A stretch of DNA of 64,000 bases from Wolfiporia cocos (lineage: Eukaryota; Basidiomycota; Agaricomycetes; Polyporales; Phaeolaceae). This document shows positions 50,930 through 63,419 of this stretch, in pieces; the first letter of the stretch is position 1; each line of letters begins with the position of its first letter. The notes beneath the pieces are model-generated. The model searched no databases, had not been told where the DNA came from, and worked only from the letters and a program-made list of their open reading frames with translations. The DNA lies in the NCBI GenBank assembly GCA_029448655.1, contig JACCLO010000012.1:372001-436000 (forward strand), given 5' to 3'. A program made the translations under genes and the position numbers.

Positions 50930-51298
50930 TAGAGGTGATTTGTTTTCGGTAATTATGACTGTGGCGCCACTGCCAAATTTTGAGAGGGAGCGCCATAGAT
51001 CTAAGCATTGCGTCGGATGCCAATTGGCCTATGTGAAGCTTGCACGCTCAGACCCTGCTCTCTGGAACGTTACTTGGGGACGGGAGTTACTCTGAGACCG
51101 TTCATGCTGCCTAGGCTGGAGAATCAAGCTGGAGTCGAGACATATAAGTGGCACTGTACTTGTGACTGACTGACGAAACATTCTGAAATTAGCGCCGTGG
51201 GGTAATTATGATGCCACACTCCACAACTCCTCGTTCTCATGATTTTACTCCATCTCGAATAAAACCGAGTCATAACTATCAACAACAAATCACCTCTA
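50930..51298. mobile_element. MITE-like inverted-repeat element (369 bp)
   Basis: The 31-bp arms 50930-50960 and 51268-51298 are inverted copies with four mismatches; each starts TAGAGGTGATTTGTT. The TAGAGGTG end resembles hAT-type inverted repeats. A clean 8-bp duplication is not evident (TCTGTAAT versus TTGCAGTA), so the superfamily is uncertain. No coding capacity. Confidence 0.6.
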
Positions 51299-51732
51299 TT
51301 GCAGTAATTCAAATATGCGGTCGATCGAACCGTGCAGGACTCATGTGTCTGAGCTTAGTCTGCGGTTCCATTGAAGCATACTGCTACCGTCACATCAACA
51401 TGGTGCGGTCAACCCCAGATCAATCCGTCACTTGGAACGGCTCGCCATACCTCCGCCGTTCCAGCGCTTCAGCGCGCGCTCGAGCTCGGCGCCAGTGTGG
51501 CGCGAGGCACATCACGTTCCCGGACAGGTGATATTCGATTCGGGGCCTCGAGGATAACGTCATCTTTGGCAGTACAACAAGCTCAAGACTGGCCAGCATG
51601 ATGCACGTCTCGGTGTCACAGTGGATACCAGCATTGTGGAGCTACATATATTGCTTAATTCGTTCCAATAATAATTCGGAGCTGAGTTACATGGTACGCA
51701 CAAGTGCGCCTGTCAACGTGCCACCTCACTGC

Positions 51733-51968
51733 CGTATAATATCGTTCAACAGAGAGTATTTGCTGGGACCTCGGTCAAGGTTTGCTTGAGGAAAACTGGA
51801 TTAAGTTCGAGGAAAGTAGCGTGTGAGGTTATAGCATGCTGCACGTGATAGTATTGTGGCTGTCCCTGACTTTGCTCAAAGTTCTGGAACTTTGAGCAAG
51901 CGGAGCTGCAGTTCGAGCGAGATCCTGTGACAGCTAGGTCCCAGCAGATAATCTCTAATGTGGAATTC
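51733..51968. repeat. Fold-back repeat with a central perfect palindrome
   Basis: TTTGCTGGGACCT near 51760 recurs inverted (AGGTCCCAGCAGA) near 51935, with weaker matching outside. Between the arms lies the perfect hairpin at 51872-51899. It may be another small non-autonomous element. Confidence 0.45.
51872..51899. repeat. Perfect 13-bp inverted repeat with 2-base loop
   Basis: Arms TTGCTCAAAGTTC and GAACTTTGAGCAA flank the loop TG. No gene end is near, so a terminator role is not supported. Confidence 0.7.
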
Positions 51969-54900
51969 GATATACAGTAAATATGGCCCCGTACTCAGCA
52001 CAGTGTTCAACGTTCCAACCCTGGCAAGCCGGCATTTCTTCATAGTCCATCCACGATGCATTTGAAATAATCAGCGCAATCCGGGAACATACCATTACCG
52101 CTGTAGTATTCAGCTGCTGAGACATTCTATATGTTGAGCACATGCGATGGGTGACCGGTATACCTTTTGGCTTGTGGCCTATGGCCGCATGCCATATGCA
52201 TGCATAGAAGCTCGATAGTCGACTATGACATTCTAGTTCCACTCGTTACATGCATGATGATCTCCGTCATAACGTAATATTCACTGGCTTAACTATGGCC
52301 GGGAACCGATGATAGCTCCGGAATGATAGTGAGGAACATCCGAGTCATAGACGTTATTGAGATGTATTTCACTTGCGGTCACTGACACTGCATGCAGCGC
52401 CCTAGTACCGTCTTGTATATGTCATACATGACATTTGAGCAATCAGGCTTCCGCACTTGAGCATAGGAGTGCTAGTATGCAGTGCGGGACGTCCCTCAAG
52501 GCAAATCATAATTGTTTCGCGAGTTCACGCGCACGGCGGATGTCGAGCTCCGCTCCTGCAGTAAAACCTCGACCACAATTTTAGACGTCATATATTATTT
52601 TACATAATTAACTTGATTGCTTTCTATTTCCTGAGTCTATAGAGTACGCAGATTCGAGAATCCAAGGCGATGCTATATAAATCATCCGTACCAGCTTTTT
52701 CGCTACTACGCTGTGGCGAGAGCAATCTACATCGCTCTTGCTCCTGCTTCCATCTTTTTCTCAAGCATGAATGCACAGCGTATTCAGTGATTTGACTCAC
52801 GTATGTGTAATGCAATTCCCATACGGTATTTCTGTAACTCCCAGCCATGTGTCAAATTACTCATCAACACGCGGCTACAGCCTACTTCCAGAGCTTTCCT
52901 ATTCATCGCCGTCAGTGCCATATTTCCAACTGGAAGCTCAAACCAGTGACATGAGCTCTGCACTTTTTTAAACGTCTGGAAAGAGAAAAAAACAGTATCA
53001 CATGAGAGCGCCACCATGTGTGGCTATACGGGGTGTGCAGTGGCTGTGCCGTGTTCTAGTTCAGTGTGGGTGCGTGTGGAGCTCCCTAAGGTGTCTCAAA
53101 ATTTCTCCGGAATAACTCGGGGGCTGATCTCAGATCTACGGCTGCTCGAGACCCGCGAGTATGCCTACAGAGGTCGCCACAGCAGAGTTCACAGAGTGGT
53201 CACGTACACGTCTGAATATGAGTAATTCGCGGATAGCGCGGGTTCAGGACGACTACAGGCCTGCGAAAATCTTGTTCATGCAGAATGTAGGCTGCGATCT
53301 GGCTGTGATGAGAGATATCAACGCCGCACGTGACGTGAAGGCCCTCGAATAACTACAATGCAGTGAGAGCAGATAATTTTACCAGGTTCACCATCATTTC
53401 AATCCAGACAAAACTTAAATTCTGTTGAAATGCTGTGAAACGGGGTATCTCAAGAACCTGAAAGCGCAGTTCCGAGCGCTACGATGACTCGAGAGCCGGC
53501 ATTTTCTCGACCCGTCTAGGAGAATTAAGAATGAGCGTAAGTAACACAACCCCATATCGAATATTCCTGCACTTGGGCTGTTGAATATATGTGCATTTGC
53601 TCAGTAATGTACGAATGCAGTGTGCGACCGTTTAACAGCATTATGAAGCTGACATAAATGACACTCTTTTGACTCATTGCCCTATCAAGAAACATCGCAA
53701 GCTACTTGGAGAAGTCATCAAACTTTGCTGTGAAAGTTTTTTTGTGTGCATTCCTATGAGCAGCAGCTACGATGAGGTTTATGTAGGATTGTAGACTTCG
53801 GTCAGATACACTGACGCGTCTATGACACGTCATCGGCCACCGGGAAATGATAGGTATTCTATGGGCTGTCATGGATTTAACTAAATTTAGAAGGTGATGA
53901 ATAGGCAAAAGTGCCATTTGAGCAACTTAGGAGCCGTACAATTTGCTGATGACGCAAAATCCTGATCTTGATCCTTGTGTCGAAACCGATAGGCAACAAC
54001 AGTTGATACATTGACGAGACAGTGCTTGTCTGAACCACCAGTTCATCATCATATGAGGATGCATTGCCTGTAAATCGCCAACATAGAACCGCAATATTGC
54101 CGTGAGCTATGCCAATGCGATGACGGGGTGCTGATACCTGTACTCAGACGGGAGCATATTGTGTGAGCGTCGGAAGCAGACCAGAAGCACTATGTTTCAC
54201 ATACCATGACTCATATCCCGCTGCCGTAATGACACAAAAGAATGGAAGCGCGGTATTTTGGTCAGCTGCTGTATAGAGAGCCGCTGCATACTGATGGACC
54301 ATCGTGATATATCTATGCGACAGCTGCATGGGTAAGGGCAGAACTAAATTTCCACAACATGGGGTCTTACATGATACAGCGTAGCAAACGCGCTGCTCTT
54401 CGTATAGCTCATGAGTGACTATAATGGTTGGCCACACGTGTAGCATGGCACTGGCACTTGAGATAATTATGCGGCTGGAGATATTGCCTTTAGAAGGAAG
54501 TGTGCCCAAAACACGGTGCGTACGCAACCGCCAAATGTGGATAATATGAGGTTGTTTAATAGCCGCTCAATGAGCTTGCACGGCATCTTTGACTGTCATG
54601 TGGCCGTCACCATCCCTCGTCGAGCACAGCCAAGACCAATAAGTACAATATTGGAGACAAGGAGAACAAAGCGGTTACTCACATGAATGGTTAGCACAAA
54701 CAGGAAGCTCGAACGTTTCTGGGGACTTCTGATAATGATGAAGCGAACATGAACAAACTTTCCAGACCATTGCATGCGGACAGCTGTGCAGATGGAGCGG
54801 TGAAAACAGGAAGGTTGCATGAATGGATAGTATCTAGTGCACAATGAGCTTCTCATTACGGCTCACGGCATCCCTGTGCACGTGAGAATGCTTGTCAGCA

Positions 54901-57796
54901 ATTAGTCAAATGAATGCGGAGAACAGACCATTAATCGGACGAACCACAAGGTCTCGTTTAAATTTTCCAATCCTCCACACTTATGCACAGCGTAAAAATG
55001 TGTTGAAAGACCCAAGGCGAAGCAGAACAGATTTATAATTACATAGCCACATCGGAATTGAATAGAGCTCCCACTGTGGTGTCAGCAAATACAGCGATCC
55101 TACATTTTCTGTGCATAGCATGCACATCAAACCTTTGCAGACGAAGAGGAGAGGATCCGGTTCAATACGCGGAAGTGACATGGATGCGCAGCAGTCGGAC
55201 GACGCCGCGAGCTCGTTGTGCCGAAATGATTGACTCACCAGTACTGGCCACGACTCAACTGCATGCATTACAGCTGCCATGCTTCGTGCAGGGTGCTATA
55301 GACCAGAATAGACTAGAAACGCAGTCGACAGTGCATTTCTCCTTCCTGCCAGTAGACGATCGAGGATCCGACAATGGCTGTGAAGTGGCTGTGGCTATGA
55401 CGTGTAAAGCATGTGACTGCTATTCAAAGTGGGAACATGTTCCGAGCTGCACCTCAGCCAGACAAACCAAATCTGATCGATATCTGAGAGATCACCGTCG
55501 TACGGAACCGTCGGCACCGCCAGTCACTACACATATGTCCAGCCACGCGGAGCATACGAGGATCGCTACCTACCACCACGCGCACTTTACCGAAGCTTAG
55601 CGCACTAGCGAATCCACAAATCGGGCAGGTTGAATAAAGGTCAAGCAAGCAAGTAGCGCAAGCGCCTCAGGTCCCGCAGCGTGCATTCTGCATGTCGCTG
55701 CAATCCATACTAGACTTCTCTGACAGCGGGCCAAAGCTTATGACACGGCTACAGTGAGCGGGGCACACAACATCACTGGGTCCGGACATGAGGCCAAGGC
55801 TCTCTGTATCGGCTGGAGCGCGCGTAAAAAGGGTCCACTAAATAGGTTTTCAAAAAAAGCTTATCCTCTCGGGCGCATCCACTCCGGAGCGAAATATAGC
55901 GGCATGGGCGCGAAAGCGCCCTCAGCGCCCGTGCGCCTAAGTCAATCCAGCGCCCACGGCTATCCGACAAGCTCGATGCGAGAGAAAGCATGTGCTTATG
56001 ACATGGGTGCGCTGTACCAGCGGGCACATTGTGCACATCCTCCAGGAGCACAGACAAGGCGAGGTGAGCCTGCGACGTGCATCGCATCGATATCGCACGC
56101 TCTGCGCGCCGACAGTCGGCGCGCTACCGACGCAAGCGCTCGGGCGAACATGTCGTCGGCATCGAGAGCTCGGACATCCGGTGGCGTACTGTGGCTGCGC
56201 CGACGCAACATTCCTCGAACAAGAAGACCGAACGCACACCACGGCCGATATCTGTGAGTCGGCGATGGCAGCGTCTCGAAGAGTTTCACAGAAACAGAAA
56301 CAGGAGCGCCACACTCCGTACGGCCGCTATTGTCGGAAATGGATGCATAGGAATACGCCTCAAACAATGCGTGAAAAATGCTGCAAAGACGTCTACTCGT
56401 CATCACTGCATTCACAGTAATGTGAAGTGATGTGTATTTGTTTGAACAGCACCAGAGTCGCCTATACATCGACACTGCTGTGACGCGATCCCAGGCACTG
56501 ATGCGGACAGTCCAGCTATATGCTACGAGGGCCCTAGCCAATAAACGCTGTTGGGCTAGTTGTAATCGATGCACGAAGCCGTCGGCAATCTGGATAAGAC
56601 GTTCGTTGGGAGACTGAAGGCGATCATTCACATCCACAGCAAGGTAGTTGTAGACAACACAGATGTATATCCGATACACATGCACGACACAACACCATGA
56701 GTAGCTATCAACCTTCGATGTGTTCGCATCGCAATATGCATGAGAATTGAGCGCTCTTGCAGTCCACGTATTTGGAGGCAGTTGCAGTCAGATAGGGATC
56801 ACCTACTCAGGGGAAGAACAAGAAGTCATTCAGGATTGCGCTCAAGTAGATGCGATCTCTTGCTTCCATGCGGGGCTGGGATGAGCGCTGCCCGAAGGAA
56901 ATCGCATTGTCTGCGGATTCTGCAAACATTCTCTAGCCGATGGCAGATTGGCCAGCGCTTCGAAATGTTATGTTGCACGACCATACAAAGGGGCGGAGCA
57001 CTCACCTAGACTTCGGCGAATATCAAGTAGCACACGCACAAAATGCGCGCGTGAGTGAGGCTAGAGCAACTACACGCGCTTAATTTGGAACCTAGCATCG
57101 CCCACAGATAAGTGAGGCATCGTGAAGGAATAGCTTTCCAGCGCATCGCAGAAGCGGTGTTATCTCTTGACGCGCTCGATGTTAGGAATTCGATACAGGA
57201 CTGTCGGTGACTGGCGAGTTCGCAAATTGTTGACATAGTCGCTGGCAGTGAGAGCCGATGCGAAAAGAGATATTCACTCAGAGATTTGGATGTCGCTGTG
57301 TGCAGTAGCTGTGCTGCATGTGTTGCTGGATATCGATATCGATATCTTCAGCAAAACATGGGATGTGGCCATGACCGACGAGTCCGGTGGCAGCCATAGC
57401 GGACTAGAGCCGGTTGACCGAGGCCCCGTCGCCTGGATTAGAAGTGAAGCGGGACCGGGACGGTGCTGTGAGGTCCGGTGCAAACGTCGACCACAGCCTC
57501 ATGAGCGCCTATGCTGCGTTGGCCATTCTCCAGGCCAATTGCCTAGGCGATGCATACTCGGCAACGTCTACAACAGAGCCACAGTCAAGGCTCAGGCCAC
57601 GGACCAACAATCGAATCTGCAATATAGCTGCGGTGTGGCGGCGCGTGCTTTACCAAAACCGCACTGCTTTCTCATAGTATATAAATACTCCTCCACCCCC
57701 ACTCAAGCCGAGCATCACCCGCCTCGTACCTACTCCACAGGCATCGCCCTCCTCGTATTTCTCTCGCATCCTCTCACTACTCTTCTTACATTCGAT

Positions 57797-58388
57797 ATGG
57801 GACGTCTCGATACCCCCCGCAGACCTTTGCCCACCAAGCCCGCTGGCAAGTCTCGCTCTACAACCCCCATACCTTCCACGGTGATCACCTACCGATACAA
57901 CGACAAAATGGTGTATGTCACCCCGGCAGACTCATATCAAGTTCGTATCTTCGTGCTCCCTTCCGCGACTTGCGATTGACATACAACAGCAAGCGGTGGA
58001 CTTCGCCAAGCAGGTCTTCCCCGAGCTGGCAGATGTTGACAGACACCGAATCACTTTTTCCGTTTCTGTGAAGCCGACTAAGGACGGCAACCACGTCCAA
58101 ATCGGGCCCATGGCCTGGCAGGCGGTCGCTGCCCAGCTCGCCCGATACGAAATACTCGAAGTTATCGTCAATCCCGCAGTTGTCGTAGAGGGCGCGGACG
58201 ATGGCCCCCCTCAGTACGCGGACGCAGTAGTTCCCCCGTCAGTGGAGAAGCAGGAGAAAAGTCAGTTCCTTTCGTCGCGCTCGCCCTCGCCGTGTGGAGA
58301 GGAGGCGCGTAAGCGCAGTTCTAGCAGGAGCCCTAGCAGGAGCCCCAGCAGGACTGAACGTGTATTGCATGCGCTTGGTGTCCACTAG
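57797..58388 (+). CDS. Small conserved basidiomycete hypothetical protein
   Basis: Starts MGRLDTPRRPLPTKPAGKSR. One 49-bp GT-AG intron at 57941-57989 joins PADSYQ to QAVDFAKQVFPEL, giving about 180 residues. The middle, YRYNDKMVYVTPADSYQQA through HRITFSVSVK and VQIGPMAWQAVAAQL followed by RYEILEVIV, reads like a compact alpha/beta domain that I recognise only as recurring in Agaricomycete proteins of unknown function. The C-terminus is SRSPSRSPSR-type basic low complexity, from an imperfect AGCAGGAGCCC(T/C) repeat near 58321-58350. A TATA box (TATATAAATA) lies near 57679, about 120 bp upstream of the start. No membrane segment is seen. Confidence 0.75.
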
Positions 58389-61300
58389 CACTAGTCAGAC
58401 ACATAGATCCTCGCTAGATTTGATGGACATTAACGGAACCATGGCCGTCGCTCAAAATACCCTGTAGCACTACATGTTCAATAGACGATATAATATGTAC
58501 CCAGTACGTTTTCCATCGCTGATGGTAGTATCCGCTGATTGCAATACTAGTCGGCATTCTGGTCCACGACTGACCGCCGTCGATTTTGGGCCACATTAGT
58601 CTAGCTGGGTGATCTCGCTCTACTGCTGAGATTACGCGGACCCAGAAGTACGACCAGAATTACGGCCACATCTTTTCGAGGCCATCGAACCATCACACGA
58701 AGGTCGACCCGGCATATCCTCTTCCGAAGCAATCTGGACAGCCAAATATTGCGACGCACACATGTTCGAAGCACGACCGAGGCACCGCACGGCAGCTGAT
58801 CCGCATCATCGACGCAAACGCGCCGGCGCTGCCTATTCATAGGTCCACATCCAACTACCAGCACGGGAGTTACTTACGCAACGGACACCTGCCCGAGCCC
58901 ACTATCCGAACTGACACGCGAACGCAGCGTCGTGCGCAGCTCAGCATCATCCCGCGTCGTCCCACTCAGTTCCCGCGAGCGCGCGCCCACGCAGCACAGC
59001 ATGGAGACAGGGCGCCCTGCCCGCGACGCGTCCCAGACGCACGCCCATGGACCGGGCGCCCCGTGCGTGTGCGGCCGTGAGTGTGTGCGCCTCGCTGCGC
59101 AGCCTCGCTGGTCTGTGTAGAAATCGAGTCACCCCGCGACCCGCGATCCGCGATCGCCCGTTCTCGCGGGTGCGCCTTCCGCACTCGAGCACAGCCCCAA
59201 GAAGCAAGCAGTAGGCGAGCCCGACTCGATCGCTGTGCAAACCAGTAGCAGTTCAGAAAGTGTTCTGCACTAGCACCGGTACCGGTACCACCTGCGCGGT
59301 ATGCTGTAAGTCCACCGGGATCTACCAATGTTGGTACCAGGAGGTGTCAGTCTTTGGGACTTGGTCAGACACAACCCGTCCGGTACGCTCACAGCCCAGG
59401 TCAGATCTGCCCCAGAGGCTACAGCCTGTGAGTAAGGATAGGCCCGTGTCGACAGTGCCCTATGGCCGGCCTAAATTCGATGTGGCACTGAGTGCAGGCA
59501 TTGCAGCTGAACTTAGAGACACTACGCATTGCATGTGTAGCGCTTTCTGAACCGCGCAGACTCGATAGAAGCGGCCGTGGACGCCTTCGCTCTGACTCGG
59601 CGCCGAGAAGCGCTTTGACTAAGCGCGTCTGATTTGAACCCAGTTGCAGTGCCGATCCTAGAGTCGAGCAGCTGTGTCATGCATAGCCCGTGACTCTCCT
59701 AGTCAACGAGCACCGCTCGTCACCTACGATCCTCGAAGACACTGTAATTGGTGTGGCGTCATATCATCCGATATTGAAGTTTAGAGGATTTGGTGCGTCA
59801 TCGCCTCTTCCATAGAGTTATGTATACAGTAGCGTTCAACTCGTCAAGGCAGAGCGATTGAATTTTAAATGCCGCAGCGCCATGAAGCTAGTCATATCTC
59901 AATTCTACATCTAGTAACGCTTCTCCCGCGTGTTCTATCATGGCTTCTCCGGGTGAGGCATCCCCTAGTCTGTATTCGCATATTTTACTGAATGGAAGCT
60001 GCACATACACAAGAAACACCGGTAGATCTTCGATGTAACGCCCAATGTCCCCAAGGTTGGTGAATGTACAATCTCTGTGGCACTCTCAGCGCTCAATATC
60101 AATACCAATGAATACGGCGATCGCCCTTTGCTCTTCTCCACAGCTAAGAAAGCTGTGGCTTCGCAATTCAATCCTCACGAAGCGTTCAGGAACTTGCAAC
60201 CGCACTATGAACGCCTTCTGCAGCGGTATGCTAACACATCAAGAACCATTAGCTATGCAAATGATGATATATACCTGTTAAGCCGCAGCCGGTTACCGTC
60301 TCTCATTGGTAGTCTGGTATATGCGGTGCTGGAATTCGAGCTGAAGCTTGATCCATACACACTGCTACCGGTGTGACATACAGATTACATGAACGGCACA
60401 GCACCTATATCACTTCGGTATATGTGGCTCTACCCAGAAACTGCACAGCCCATATTAACGTGAGTTTTGATGAGCCTTGCGATTTGAACGTGCAGTATGC
60501 CACTCATAGTCTCACTCGCATTCAGGAGACATAATAGCATATGTGTATCGGTACATCAACGCGACTTAAGAAGTTAGCTCTGCACATATTGTGCTCGTAC
60601 ATACCATCCTGTGCAAGCGACAGTATGAGCGGCTCCACTACCCCGACATGCCATCGCAGTAAACAGCCTTAGACATGACCGCAGCTGCGCATGTTGCAGT
60701 TCTCACATGCACTTCGGCTGTGTCATTTTTTCTCCGCTGTGGCTCATTACACTCCAATACTAAGAGCTCGCCGCAGTGGAATCGATAACACTTCAGAGCT
60801 TCATGCTGGACCCCAAGGCACAATTTAAAGCCGACCACAGTGGGCGGCTGATAGCTATATTAATCCCGTGGCCGCTCTCCCAATCGCTATTGGGCATGAT
60901 GCAGCGGCTGACAATACCTAGCGAGCTCAACTGCTGAGATACAAGCAACCGCACGATATAAGTTCGGACGCACATGGGCTCAAATAGGTAAAAGATAGTA
61001 TCTTGACGCCTTCTACATTCATTCCAGTGGAAGACCCAGTGGCGCTGAGAGTCTTATGATATACTACAGTCATTACATCCCGACTGCAATTCGCAAAGGA
61101 CCGAAGGGAACTGCACCACCCCGGGAACGGACTCAACTCATGCTGTAGTTGTTCAAATCACAATAGGCTTCTTCGTCCCTAGATGAGTATAGTGAGACTG
61201 CACATGCCTTAGATTTCTGACCGCAGAACTGGTCTCATGATACGAATCATGATGTACTGCTCAGTGCATCACCGCTTGAAACCATAGATGAATCACACCC

Positions 61301-61643
61301 TCAACTCCACCTTATCGCAGGATCAATAGAGCAAGTTGAACACCATCATGATCGTAATCGTCAGATCTCACGACAGCGCGTGGGCACCGTACTGTGGTCC
61401 CAGTCGGGACATGATTACCTGAGCATTCAATAAGTAGACTTTGCAGCTGCTCGTGTCAAGAACAGTATGGCGTCGTACGTCAACGATCCAAACTTCTGGC
61501 AGAATCGCACAGCGCTATATCTGCGCATTGAAGAGGATCCACATAGAGGACACATGATTATCAAAGGACAGTATGGAAGGGAATGGGGTATCAGTACAAT
61601 GTCCAGGTTAGATGATCCGATAGTATACAATAAATGGCTATGG
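58389..61643. other. Intergenic region with two protein-like frames
   Basis: No recognisable gene. A GC-rich stretch at about 58900-59300 contains ACCGGT and CCGCGATC micro-repeats. Protein-like frames occur at 60077-60376 and 61467-61649. Confidence 0.4.
60077..60376 (+). CDS. Hypothetical open frame, possibly a gene remnant
   Basis: The 99-residue frame MALSALNINTNEYGDRPLLF to LDPYTLLPV has a natural composition, and the frame stays open upstream (KVGECTISVALS). I do not recognise it. The frame at 61467-61649 (MASYVNDPNFWQNRTALYL) has similar character and could belong to the same decayed gene, but I could not join them by splice sites. Confidence 0.2.
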   Translation: MALSALNINTNEYGDRPLLFSTAKKAVASQFNPHEAFRNLQPHYERLLQRYANTSRTISYANDDIYLLSRSRLPSLIGSLVYAVLEFELKLDPYTLLPV

Positions 61644-63419
61644 TCATGAATTCAACGCAACGCTGGACTCCGCCCACGCGGGATCGTATACGGGGGGCTG
61701 GGTCAGCGGTCCCGCATCAACCTCGTGCATGTCGGAGTCGACGGCGGTATACGTCCGTGTGCCCGGGATTGTGGGTGGGTTCACCGACGCGGATGGTACC
61801 TGGGAAGACGAGGACGGGTATGCTGACGCCGACGTTTCTCCGACGCTGAGAGTTGTGGGCGGAGTGAAGACATGGCGAGAACGTTTTTCTGAGAGTGAGA
61901 CGGGAATGGTTGGAGGGGATTGTGTGGGTGCAGAAGCATACCCTTCTTCGGGTTTGGGGTCTAAAGCAAGGATATCGCTAATTAGTCGCTGGAATTCAAG
62001 ACTTCGATATTGAACGGTGCTTACATGACGTAGGCAACGCCAAAGCTGCCTCAAGGTTCGCACGATGCCTCCTCTTGCGCATGGTGGCAAGAAATATCAG
62101 TGCGGAAACTATCGCAACCGCCAGTACTGCGCCGATCTAGCCAATCACGAAAGTAATTAGTACGTTGTAACCCATAGCTTGTCGATAGACGCACCGTGGC
62201 CCCAGCGATGACGCCTCCTTGGACCGAATGTGACTGTGCCCGGCTCGTCGAGACAGCACCGGCAGATGATGTTGGTTTTGAGGAAGTACTGCTGGAAGAA
62301 GCAGTAGCGCTGTCAATCAGAATAGTAGTGAGTCATTCAGATTCCTTGGAAAGCGATCATGGCAGAGTAACTCTCACCTCGGCACGGCATCATAGGCGAC
62401 AACAGAGGCAAGGTTGAATGTGGAACCCGTATTTGTGATTACAACATTGTACGTCTCCGACCGATTCATGCCCGTCGCAAGAAACTTGAGCTGATTCAAG
62501 GCTGTCCATTGGGATTTGGGACTATATCGCTGTGTTGACGCATTTGGCAGATACGAAGGAGTCGGCTGGCCGGGTATGGTTACATTTACCGTAAACAGAC
62601 CTTGCTGATAGTCGTCGCTGCCGTAGAGTGCAAAGCCGACACTCTCATTCAGATTGAACGACACTGTGGAGCCAACCTGGTTCGTCTCAATGCACGGATA
62701 TGAGTGCTGCTGATCAGTGTACAAGATCTCCGGAGACCATCCCGTCCCATTCGCAGAAAAGAATGGATTTCCTGTGATCTGAAATTGCTCTATTGTCGTG
62801 TTGATAGTTCTCTGCTCAAGGATCGTCCTGCGGGACTTGAGGTTCTATTTAGACATCAAACGCAACTGAGATTACCACTTGCCCTGGCTCGCCCATACCC
62901 ACAGTGATGGTCGCGCCGGTGATGGAAGCAACCGTGCTATTCTTGATCACTGTGAGATTGACCTGATGAGGCCCGTACGGCAGTCCGTCTTTTCCGAATA
63001 ATACGCCATTGGTGGCGCCCGTGCCCACCGTGGGCGACCCGTCGTCAATCTGGACAGTATATGCTCCATCCTCCATGGTGCCGTCGAACCAGATACCTGT
63101 ACCCGTCCAATCGACTAATAAATACGCGCCAATAAATGTCGTATTATGTGAGCTTGTCTGTTGAGGATGTATCGTGATCAAGAATGTAGTTTCCAGTGAG
63201 GTCTACAGTGCTTACTCCTATGCCGAAGTTGTTACTGGTCGACCAGTCTGCGTAATTGCTTCCCGAATAGGTGACGTTCCACATCGTGTTAAGAGGTCCA
63301 TCACGCTGAGGAAAGAAACGCAAAAAGGCCGATTGGTCTGACAAGGAAATGTTGTAAAGGGCAGGTGTGGACGACATTCTGCTCATCCATAGCAAAAGGT
63401 CATGAGCGGCGATACTCAA
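61644..63419 (-). CDS. Membrane-anchored protein with two beta-sandwich-like repeats
   Basis: A multi-exon gene of a type common in Agaricomycetes. Repeat 1: ALYNISLSDQSAFLRFFPQ, WNVTYSGSNYADWS, then YLLVDWTGTGIWFDGTMEDG and AYTVQIDDGSPTVG, HQVNLTVI and ITGATITVGMGEPGQ. Repeat 2: INTTIEQFQITGNPFF, VGSTVSFNLNESVGFALYGS, LFTVNVTIPGQ, FLATGMNRSETYNVVITNTG and NLASVVAYDAVPR. A serine-rich stretch and one membrane segment (IGAVLAVAIVSALIFLATM) follow, then the basic stop-transfer RKRRHR and a Ser/Pro/Thr cytoplasmic tail to 61644. NxS/T sites suggest glycosylation outside the cell. An intron after GEPGQ (about 62830-62860) is clear. The start and any signal peptide are uncertain; 63419 is the first ATG in the frame. 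Ligand and role are unknown; galactose-binding-like folds are a guess. Confidence 0.65.

Larger units (their letters stand above)
50674..57796. other. Gene-poor region of about 7 kb
   Basis: Only scattered short open frames without recognisable motifs on either strand. It holds an inverted-repeat element at 50930-51298 and a fold-back at 51733-51968. None of the LTR families of the left half is seen here. Confidence 0.5.

Noticed and set aside
55058..55600. 180-codon plus-strand frame as a gene
   Set aside because: No motif, no splice-joined partner, and similar-length frames overlap on the other strand.
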